From Gammaproteobacteria bacterium (GTDB lineage Bacteria > Pseudomonadota > Gammaproteobacteria > JAABTG01), in contig JASJBY010000344.1 of the NCBI GenBank assembly GCA_030066245.1, positions 1 to 5,097 on the forward strand: a stretch of DNA of 5,097 bases, read 5' to 3'. This document shows, piece by piece, positions 1 through 5,097 of this stretch. The translations under genes were made by a program, and so were the position numbers. The notes under the pieces are model-generated. The model saw only the letters and a list, made by a program, of their open reading frames with translations, was not told the origin of the DNA and did no database searches. Numbering within the stretch: the stretch's first letter is position 1; each line of letters begins with the position of its first letter.

Positions 1-321
1 CTGGCCCGGGAGGTGCTTACGGACACGGCAAATGTGGAAGTCTGCGTGCTCGAGGGGCTGCTCGTGGACTTCGCCCGGCAGCGGGGGGCCCGAGTCATCC
101 TGCGCGGCTTGCGCGCCGTTTCTGATTTCGAGTACGAGCTTCAGCTTGCTGGCCTGAACCGGAAGCTGGCGCCGGATCTGGAGACTCTTTTTCTGACTCC
201 CGCCGAGCCCTATGCGTACATCTCGTCAGGCCTAGTCCGGGAGATAGCGGCGCTGGGAGGCAACGTAAGCGACTTTGTGCCGAGGGCTGTCTTATCCGCG
301 CTAAAAAGGCGTCTCGGCTGA
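1..321 (+). CDS. coaD: Phosphopantetheine adenylyltransferase, 3' part (5' end outside window)
   Basis: CoaD transfers AMP from ATP to 4'-phosphopantetheine, giving dephospho-CoA and pyrophosphate, the penultimate step of coenzyme A synthesis in the cytoplasm. The reading frame is open from base 1, and 106 codons precede the TGA at 319-321. The call rests on strong similarity to E. coli CoaD as I remember it: RGLRAVSDFEYE (window residues 35-46), the following QLAGLNRKL, and ISSGLVRE (74-81), which belongs to the ISSxxVR nucleotide-binding region. Aligning RGLR with E. coli residues 88-91 implies that about 53 N-terminal residues are missing, for a full length near the usual 159. The missing part holds the N-terminal HxGH-type ATP-binding motif. 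The C-terminus looks intact. A ferredoxin gene follows after 36 bases on the same strand. Identity is very secure; the upstream start cannot be seen. Confidence 0.97.
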   Translation: MAREVLTDTANVEVCVLEGLLVDFARQRGARVILRGLRAVSDFEYELQLAGLNRKLAPDLETLFLTPAEPYAYISSGLVREIAALGGNVSDFVPRAVLSALKRRLG

Positions 322-346
322 CATATTGGGCTAATTACTCAACCAC

Positions 347-352
347 AGGCGG
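347..352 (+). promoter_or_regulatory. Probable ribosome binding site of the ferredoxin gene
   Basis: AGGCGG lies 5 bases before the ATG at 358. It is an imperfect Shine-Dalgarno match at an acceptable spacing and supports that ATG as the start. The rest of the 36-base gap after coaD shows neither a convincing terminator hairpin nor a -35/-10 pair, so read-through from coaD is plausible. Confidence 0.5.
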
Positions 353-357
353 CTGTT

Positions 358-612
358 ATGGCACTAATGATTACCGACGAATGCATCAACTGTGATGTCT
401 GTGAGCCGGAGTGTCCGAACAACGCGATATTCCAGGGAGAGGAAATCTACGAAATAAACCCAGATCTGTGCACCGAATGCGTCGGTCACCACGACACGCC
501 GCAATGCGTGGACGTGTGTCCAGTGGACTGTATTCCGAAAAATCCCGATCGCGAGGAGACGCAGGAACAGCTCTACGCCAAGTATCTCCGCCTGAGCAGC
601 GAGACCGCCTGA
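358..612 (+). CDS. fdx: 2[4Fe-4S] ferredoxin, Allochromatium (Alvin) / YfhL type
   Basis: Small cytoplasmic electron carrier of 84 residues with two [4Fe-4S] clusters. Cys9, 12, 15 and 19 form a classical CxxCxxCxxxCP set. Cys38, 41, 50 and 54 form the second set, in which the second and third Cys are separated by eight residues (VGHHDTPQ) instead of two. This insertion, the extra Cys58 in CPVDC, and the charged C-terminal extension (about residues 61-84, likely helical) are hallmarks of the Alvin-type ferredoxins. Those proteins are known for very low and unequal cluster potentials. The N-terminus ALMITDECINCDVCEPECPN nearly matches the A. vinosum protein as I remember it. The physiological partner is not shown here; coaD upstream and ggt downstream reflect conserved linkage rather than an obvious shared pathway. 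The next gene starts 7 bases after the stop, suggesting co-transcription. Family assignment is secure; the specific role is unknown. Confidence 0.96.
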   Translation: MALMITDECINCDVCEPECPNNAIFQGEEIYEINPDLCTECVGHHDTPQCVDVCPVDCIPKNPDREETQEQLYAKYLRLSSETA

Positions 613-619
613 GCCCGTC

Positions 620-2374
620 GTGCGATTCACGAGGCTGGGTACGGGGCGTATGCTGCTGGCATGCTTGCTGGTTGTCTGCAGCGCCGTGCCCCGGGCCGAT
701 ACGGCCTTGCCGGCGGCGGCTATCGCGACCGCGCACCCGCTTGCCACGGACGCCGGCGTCAGCGTGCTGTCGCAAGGAGGCAATGCCTTTGATGCGGCGG
801 TGGCGGTAACTGCAACCCTGGGCGTAGTGGAGCCCTATAGCTCGGGTCTCGGCGGAGGAGGTTTCTGGCTTCTGCATCGCGCCAGCGACGGATACCAGAT
901 CATGGTGGACGGGCGGGAGACCGCGCCGCAGGCGGCTCACCGGGACATGTACTTGAGCAAAGCCGGTGTAGTACTGCCGCGACAGTCTGTGGATGGTCCC
1001 CTGTCTGCCGGCATTCCGGGTGTGCCGGCCGCCCTGGAGCACATCGCCCGGCGGTATGGTCGCCTGCCCCTGGCCAAAAGTCTGCAGCCTGCCATTGAGC
1101 TCGCCCGCCGTGGCTTCGCCGTGACCCCCGAATACCGGCGCATGGCCGGCTTTCGTCTTTCGGCCCTCGAACAGTCACCCGCCGCCGCCGCCGTTTTTCT
1201 GGACCAGGGCACGGTTCCCGATGACGGCTACCTGATCCGACAGCCGGATCTGGGCCGTACGCTGGAGGCGATTGCCGGGCACGGGGGCGATGGCTTTTAC
1301 CGGGGCCCGGTTGCGGCCGCTCTGGTGCAGGGAGTGCGTCAGGCAGGCGGCATCTGGACGGCAGAGGACCTGCACCGCTACACGGTGGTGGAGCGCCAGC
1401 CCGTGTCCGGCAGTTTCAGGGATTTGCGCATCGTGTCGGCCTCCCCACCGTCCTCCGGCGGCGTGGCCCTGGTCACGATGCTCAATGTCCTGGCGGGCTT
1501 CGACCTGGCTGGCGTCGAGCCAGTCACCCGTACTCATCTGATCGTCGAAGCGATGCGCCTTGCGTATCGGGATCGGGCCGAGCACCTGGGGGACCCGGAT
1601 TTCATTCCGGTGCCCACCGAGCGGTTGACCGGGCAGCAGCATGCCGACGGGCTGCGTCGAGAGATCCGCCTGGACCGGGCGACGGCCAGCGCCGCCCTGC
1701 CTGTACCGGGTCCCGAGGGTGCGGACACGAGCCATTTTTCCATCATCGACAGGCATGGCAACCGTGTCGCCGCGACCCTCAGCATCAACTACCCCTTCGG
1801 TTCTGCCTTCATGCCGGCGGGCACGGGTGTGCTGCTTAATGACGAAATGGACGACTTTTCAGCCAAACCAGGCGCACCCAACGTCTACGGGCTGGTCGGT
1901 GGCGACGCCAACGCCATAGCCCCGGGCAAGCGCCCCCTGTCCAGCATGAGCCCTACCTTCGTTGAGAGTCAGGGCGGCGTTGCCGTCCTGGGCACGCCCG
2001 GTGGAAGCCGAATCATAAGCATGGTGCTGCTGGGCATACTGGACCTTTCCGCCGGCCGCGGTCCGGACTCCTGGGTGGCGCTGCCACGCTTTCACCACCA
2101 GTATCTTCCCGACGTCGTGCAGCACGAGCCCGGCGCCCTGGATGAGCCGCTGCGAGCGGCGCTGCAGCAGCTTGGACACCGACTGCATGCACTGTCCGGG
2201 CGTTACGGCAACATGCAGGCCGTGTACTGGGATCGGCTGGGTGGCCAGGTACTGGCCGCCAGCGACCCGCGGGGTCAAGGCAAGGCGCTTGTCTGGCGGG
2301 TAGACGAGGGCCCGCAGGCACCCGTGCCGCGTCAGAAGCGCGATGGCAAGGCCATGGAAAGCCACGGCCAGTAA
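620..2374 (+). CDS. ggt: Gamma-glutamyltransferase (gamma-glutamyltranspeptidase) precursor
   Basis: Periplasmic N-terminal-nucleophile hydrolase that removes or transfers the gamma-glutamyl group of glutathione and related compounds. The 584-residue proenzyme should cut itself before Thr370 (codon 1727-1729, in DTSHFSIID) into a large subunit (to 369) and a small subunit (370-584). Aligned by eye with E. coli GGT (nucleophile Thr391), it keeps Arg99 (DGRETAP; E. coli Arg114), Asn390 (Asn411), Asp412 (Asp433), Ser441-Ser442 in PLSSMSP (Ser462-463), and Gly461-Gly462 of the oxyanion hole in GTPGGSR. Ser388 replaces E. coli Thr409. The lid loop with Tyr423 (NVYGLVGGDANA) is present, as in classical GGTs. 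The N-terminus has three Arg and a hydrophobic stretch (11-23), a Sec signal peptide probably cleaved between residues 22 and 30. The GTG start is chosen because the ATG at 650 would remove the basic n-region; no strong Shine-Dalgarno is visible for either. The C-terminus runs about 30 residues past the ASDPRG motif and overlaps the convergent dctM. Confidence 0.96.
   Translation: MRFTRLGTGRMLLACLLVVCSAVPRADTALPAAAIATAHPLATDAGVSVLSQGGNAFDAAVAVTATLGVVEPYSSGLGGGGFWLLHRASDGYQIMVDGRETAPQAAHRDMYLSKAGVVLPRQSVDGPLSAGIPGVPAALEHIARRYGRLPLAKSLQPAIELARRGFAVTPEYRRMAGFRLSALEQSPAAAAVFLDQGTVPDDGYLIRQPDLGRTLEAIAGHGGDGFYRGPVAAALVQGVRQAGGIWTAEDLHRYTVVERQPVSGSFRDLRIVSASPPSSGGVALVTMLNVLAGFDLAGVEPVTRTHLIVEAMRLAYRDRAEHLGDPDFIPVPTERLTGQQHADGLRREIRLDRATASAALPVPGPEGADTSHFSIIDRHGNRVAATLSINYPFGSAFMPAGTGVLLNDEMDDFSAKPGAPNVYGLVGGDANAIAPGKRPLSSMSPTFVESQGGVAVLGTPGGSRIISMVLLGILDLSAGRGPDSWVALPRFHHQYLPDVVQHEPGALDEPLRAALQQLGHRLHALSGRYGNMQAVYWDRLGGQVLAASDPRGQGKALVWRVDEGPQAPVPRQKRDGKAMESHGQ
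2332..2374. other. Tail-to-tail overlap of ggt and dctM
   Basis: The last 43 bases of ggt (+ strand, TAA at 2372-2374) are also the last 43 bases of dctM (- strand, TGA at 2334-2332). The shared stretch encodes GGT residues 571-584 and about the last 13 residues of DctM. No GC-rich hairpin followed by a T-run is visible on either strand here, so each transcript probably extends antisense into the other gene. Confidence 0.9.
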
Positions 2375-3615
2375 GTGATGATGACGACGGCTAGCAGCAA
2401 AATGGCAAAGAACGGCAGAGCCGCTCTGTATAGCTGCAGCACGGGCTTGTCGAAGCAGAAGCTGGCGATGAAGAGATTCATGCCCACCGGCGGTGTCAGG
2501 TAACCGAGCTGCATGTTGGCGAGAAAGATGATGCCGAGATGGACCGGGTGAATGTCGTAAGCCACCGCGATGGGCAGAATGATGGGCACAATGAGGACCA
2601 GAGCCGAAAAGATATCCAGCATCATTCCCAGGCCGAGCAGGAACAGGTTCAAGAGAATCAGGAAAGTCCACTTCTCCTGGACATGGGTCTGAATGGTCTC
2701 GAACAACCGGGTCGGCACCTCCGTGTCGATCATGTAGTTGGTCGAGGCCAGTGAGACGCCCAGAATAATCAGGATGCCGCCCACCAGAATCATGGATTCG
2801 CGCATGATACCGGGGAGTTCACGCAACCTGACGTCCCGCTTGATGCCCACCTCCACCACCAGGACGTAAAGGGCCGTAACCGCCGCCGCCTCCGACACGG
2901 CAAAATAACCGCTGTAGATGCCCCCCAGTACGACGAAAGGCAGGGGCAGCTCCCAGATGGCCTCGCGCAACGCAGCCCGGGTTTCCCGCCACGACAGAGA
3001 CGGCCGGGATATGTACTCCGCCCGCGTATCCCACATGCTCCAGGCGGCCAGCATTGCCAGCATCAGCAGGCCGGGCAGTATGCCGGCCAGGAACAGGTCG
3101 TCGATACTCACGGGTTCCGCCAGATTGAGCTGCTGGGCCACAACGCCGTACAGGATCAGCGGCAAGGACGGGGCGAACAACAGCCCCAGGCTACCCGAAG
3201 TGGTTATGAGGCCCAGGTTGAAGTTGTCGCGATAGCCGGCCTCCGCCAACGCCGGCACCAGCAGCACACCAAGGGCCACGATGGTGACGCCGGAGGCGCC
3301 GGTGAAGGCGGTGAACAGGGCGCAGGCCAGCAAGGCCACCATGGCCAGTCCCCCCGGCAGCCATCCCAACACCGCATTGGTGACTTGCACCAGCCGGTGG
3401 GGCGCGTCGCTCTTGCCCAGCAGGTATCCGGCAAAAGTGAACAGGGGCACGGCCAGCAGCACCGGCATCTCCGCGAGCCGGTAGATCTCGATGGCGACCA
3501 CCGCCAGGTCGATTTCCTCTCGGTAGAAGCCAAGCAGGGCGCCGGCGCCGATGACCGCGAACAGCGGGGCGCCGAAGAGCGCAAGCAGCAGGAGCACGGC
3601 GGCGGTGAGAATCAT
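2332..3615 (-). CDS. dctM: TRAP transporter large permease subunit (DctM family)
   Basis: Inner-membrane permease of a tripartite ATP-independent periplasmic (TRAP) transporter. It is the subunit that moves the solute with co-transported cations, usually Na+. It has 427 residues, a normal length for the family, and is hydrophobic almost throughout, with roughly 11-12 membrane segments. Family landmarks in order: PLFTFAG (57-63), FTAFTGASGVTIVALG (101-116, a Ser/Gly-rich cation- and substrate-site region), GGIYSGYFAVSEAAAV (231-246, matching GiysGxFTPTEAAA), the LVPIILPIA stretch (341-351), and LGYLTPPVGMNLFI (370-383). The start is the ATG at 3615-3613, which overlaps the dctQ stop as ATGA and indicates translational coupling; no strong Shine-Dalgarno precedes it. 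The frame stays open upstream to 3975, but that part is Arg/His-rich and antiparallel to nothing permease-like, being only an alternative frame of dctQ. The 3' end overlaps ggt. Substrate is not predictable from this subunit. Confidence 0.96.
   Translation of the reverse strand: MILTAAVLLLLALFGAPLFAVIGAGALLGFYREEIDLAVVAIEIYRLAEMPVLLAVPLFTFAGYLLGKSDAPHRLVQVTNAVLGWLPGGLAMVALLACALFTAFTGASGVTIVALGVLLVPALAEAGYRDNFNLGLITTSGSLGLLFAPSLPLILYGVVAQQLNLAEPVSIDDLFLAGILPGLLMLAMLAAWSMWDTRAEYISRPSLSWRETRAALREAIWELPLPFVVLGGIYSGYFAVSEAAAVTALYVLVVEVGIKRDVRLRELPGIMRESMILVGGILIILGVSLASTNYMIDTEVPTRLFETIQTHVQEKWTFLILLNLFLLGLGMMLDIFSALVLIVPIILPIAVAYDIHPVHLGIIFLANMQLGYLTPPVGMNLFIASFCFDKPVLQLYRAALPFFAILLLAVVIITYWPWLSMALPSRF
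3612..3615 (-). promoter_or_regulatory. ATGA start/stop overlap coupling dctQ to dctM
   Basis: Read on the - strand, ATGA contains the dctM start (3615-3613) and the dctQ stop TGA (3614-3612). This is a typical reinitiation junction. It fixes the dctM start and suggests that the two membrane subunits are made in linked amounts. Confidence 0.85.
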
Positions 3616-4100
3616 GCCGAGGGTTTGGTGCTGAAAATGCCTTTGCCACGTAGTCCGGACAGCACCAGATAGCGCAGCCCGATAAGGCCAAAACCCACCG
3701 GCAGGATCAGCTGCAGCATCCAGGCGGGAAGGCCGGCAACGCCGAGCATTCCTGCCTCTTGCTCCATCGCCACGAAGCGACCGGCATGATACGCGATGAC
3801 CCCGGACACGGTGGCGGTGAACAGGGCCGTGAGCGACTTGACTGCAGCGAGGGAACGCGGCCCGAGCAGGCGAGAAAAGACGTCGATGGCGATGTGCTTG
3901 TCCGTGCGACTCGCTGCCAAGGCTCCCAGCAATCCCACCCATAGGACCAGCAGCCTGAGCACGGGATCGGCCCATGCGAAGCCGGTGTCGAACAGGTTCC
4001 GCAACAGGATCTGGCTACCCGCCAGCAGGATCATCAACCCGACCATCAGCGCAAGCAGCCCGTCTTCCAGCCCGTGGATGATACTCAGAACACGCTGCAT
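3612..4100 (-). CDS. dctQ: TRAP transporter small permease subunit (DctQ family)
   Basis: Small membrane subunit of the TRAP transporter, which pairs with DctM in the inner membrane and is needed for uptake. The 162-residue protein has four hydrophobic segments at about 13-33, 46-63, 87-107 and 125-148, the standard DctQ topology. Family-typical residues are LRNLFDTGFAWADPVLR (33-49), LWVGLLGALAASR (53-65) and KHIAIDVF (68-75). Its ATG (4100-4098) lies 31 bases after the dctP stop. Only a poor Shine-Dalgarno is visible, so translation may depend partly on ribosomes arriving from dctP. No downstream ATG would keep the first membrane segment, which supports this start. It overlaps dctM by four bases. 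The family call is secure from both sequence and the P-Q-M gene order. Confidence 0.95.
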   Translation of the reverse strand: MQRVLSIIHGLEDGLLALMVGLMILLAGSQILLRNLFDTGFAWADPVLRLLVLWVGLLGALAASRTDKHIAIDVFSRLLGPRSLAAVKSLTALFTATVSGVIAYHAGRFVAMEQEAGMLGVAGLPAWMLQLILPVGFGLIGLRYLVLSGLRGKGIFSTKPSA

Positions 4101-4131
4101 GGCGATGCCGGCCCGACGCGATGAGGGGGTT

Positions 4132-5097
4132 TTATTGATGTGCCGTCATACTCCGGAAGGTGGTCAGGTGCTTGTCGATGATTTGGTACATCTCCTTAGT
4201 GTAAGCGCCCTGCTCCCCCAGGCGTTCCGTGGCCTGGTCGGCGATCGCCCGCCACCGGCTCAGCTCTTCGCCCATGGGGCGCACGAACTCGACCCCCTGG
4301 CCGGCCAGTGCCCGACGGGCATTATCGTTGTCGGCTCGATTAATTTCGTCCAGACGCTTCATGGTTCGGCCCATGACTTCCCGCACCACGGCCTGGTCCT
4401 CGGGTTTCAATCTGCGGAAGGCCTTGTCGTCCAGCACTAACAGTCCCACCACATAGCTCAAAGGAACGTCGGTCAGGTGGGTGACCTTGGTATGCCACTG
4501 GAAGGCGATGGTGGCCATCGGCGGCGAGCCCAGCGTGTTGACGAGCCCGGTCTGCAGCCCGGTGTAGACGTCGGCGAGGGGCAGCGGAACGGGAGTCACA
4601 CCGGCAATCTCGAACACCACCTCCGCGATAACGTCGCCCTCGGGTATCCAGACCTTTTTGCCCTTCAGGTCGTCCACGGTGTACAGGGGCTCGTCACACA
4701 TCATGTACGCGAATCCCCCCTCGCCGATGCCTAGAGTCACCAAGCCGTGCTGCTCCAGTCCTTTCCCAATCAGCGGGTCGACACGCTCCCGGACATAATC
4801 CACTTCCTGGTAGTTTCTGAACAGCAACGGCAACGTGTAAATCCAGCTGTCCCGGTAGACTTCCGCCAGCCCACTGGTGGTCAGGGCCGCACCATGCAAT
4901 TGCCCCACCCGCATCTTGCGGAGCATGCTCCTGTCGTTTCCCATCACTCCGCCGGGATAGAACTTGAACTTTACCCGGCCGTCGGTCCGCTCCGAAACTT
5001 CCTTGGCCCCTTCGCGCATCTCCTTCATCCAGCTCGTGCCAGCCGGCGCGAGCGTTGCGATTTTCAGCGTGCGTGCCTGCACGGCGGGAGCGGATAC
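4132..5097 (-). CDS. dctP: TRAP transporter solute-binding protein (DctP family), 5' end cut by window
   Basis: Periplasmic binding protein that captures the solute and delivers it to DctQM. The frame is open to the window edge, giving 321 visible residues before the TAA at 4134-4132. The first residues, VSAPAVQA, look like the end of a Sec signal peptide with cleavage after VQA (residue 8), so the mature protein would begin RTLKIATLAPAGTSW and only part of the signal peptide is missing. A GTG at 5082 falls inside this signal and is not the start. Family features, in window numbering: TDGRVKFKFYPGGVMGND (38-55), QLHGAALTTSGLAEVY (66-81), LPLLFRNYQEVDYVRE (89-104), DLKGKKVWIPEGD (143-155), the TRAP signature-like ADVYTGLQTGLVNTLGSP (175-192), then a helical C-terminal part. 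In DLKGKKVWIP the usual KxRVP arginine, which binds the ligand carboxylate in characterised members, is Trp150. The substrate is therefore unassigned. The operon promoter would lie beyond 5097. Confidence 0.94.
   Translation of the reverse strand, partial: VSAPAVQARTLKIATLAPAGTSWMKEMREGAKEVSERTDGRVKFKFYPGGVMGNDRSMLRKMRVGQLHGAALTTSGLAEVYRDSWIYTLPLLFRNYQEVDYVRERVDPLIGKGLEQHGLVTLGIGEGGFAYMMCDEPLYTVDDLKGKKVWIPEGDVIAEVVFEIAGVTPVPLPLADVYTGLQTGLVNTLGSPPMATIAFQWHTKVTHLTDVPLSYVVGLLVLDDKAFRRLKPEDQAVVREVMGRTMKRLDEINRADNDNARRALAGQGVEFVRPMGEELSRWRAIADQATERLGEQGAYTKEMYQIIDKHLTTFRSMTAHQ

Noticed and set aside
317..345. CTGACA as a -35 box for a ferredoxin promoter
   Set aside because: No acceptable -10 hexamer occurs about 17 bases downstream; the nearest A/T-rich match is only about 10 bases away.
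648..664. LLAC as a lipobox making GGT a lipoprotein
   Set aside because: The Cys comes after only three or four hydrophobic residues and the hydrophobic stretch continues past it, which fits an ordinary Sec signal peptide better.
386..1042. Long open frame of 218 codons on the - strand
   Set aside because: It is antisense to the ferredoxin and ggt, which are strongly conserved. Its translation is Arg/His-rich and low in recognisable motifs, as expected for a GC-rich shadow frame.
1175..1756. 193-codon open frame on the - strand opposite ggt
   Set aside because: It is antisense to the conserved GGT core, with random-looking composition and no plausible start context.
2316..2334. GGCACCCGTGCC inverted repeat as a terminator near the gene ends
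   Set aside because: The stem is only 4-5 base pairs with a 2-4 base loop, has no T-run on either side, and sits inside the ggt coding region.
1859..2671. 270-codon open frame on the - strand across the ggt/dctM junction
   Set aside because: It crosses the ends of two confidently identified genes in a wrong frame, and its composition (His, Arg, Ala, Gly) shows no family motif.
3616..3975. 120-codon N-terminal extension of the dctM reading frame on the - strand
   Set aside because: It lies entirely inside dctQ in another frame, is rich in Arg, His, Ser and Gly with no membrane segment, and the ATG at 3615 gives the standard DctM N-terminus and length.
3796..4440. 214-codon open frame on the + strand opposite dctQ and dctP
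   Set aside because: It is antisense to two well-supported TRAP genes and its translation has no conserved features.

Overview
The window is GC-rich and almost fully coding. It probably comes from a gammaproteobacterium. The ferredoxin closely resembles the Allochromatium vinosum (Alvin) type. The order coaD–ferredoxin–gamma-glutamyltransferase matches, as far as I recall, the layout in Pseudomonas aeruginosa and relatives. I cannot name the genus.

Left part, + strand (1-2374): the 3' two thirds of coaD (phosphopantetheine adenylyltransferase, CoA biosynthesis), then a small 2[4Fe-4S] ferredoxin after 36 bases, then a complete gamma-glutamyltransferase precursor (ggt) after only 7 bases. The close spacing suggests one transcript, at least for ferredoxin and ggt. 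CoaD and the ferredoxin are cytoplasmic, whereas GGT carries a signal peptide and should act in the periplasm on glutathione and other gamma-glutamyl compounds.

Right part, - strand (2332-5097): a tripartite TRAP transporter operon, read right to left as dctP (periplasmic solute-binding protein, start of its signal peptide cut by the window edge), dctQ (small membrane subunit) and dctM (large permease). dctQ and dctM overlap by ATGA. The three proteins should form a cation-coupled uptake system for a small organic solute. The binding protein has Trp where typical TRAP binding proteins have the carboxylate-clamping Arg, so its substrate should not be assumed to be a C4-dicarboxylate.

The two transcription units converge, and the ends of ggt and dctM overlap by 43 bases with no visible terminator between them. 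I see no RNA gene, mobile element, CRISPR array or long repeat. All six genes belong to known families and no new multi-gene system is evident. The best leads are the unusual TRAP binding pocket and the overlapping convergent gene ends.
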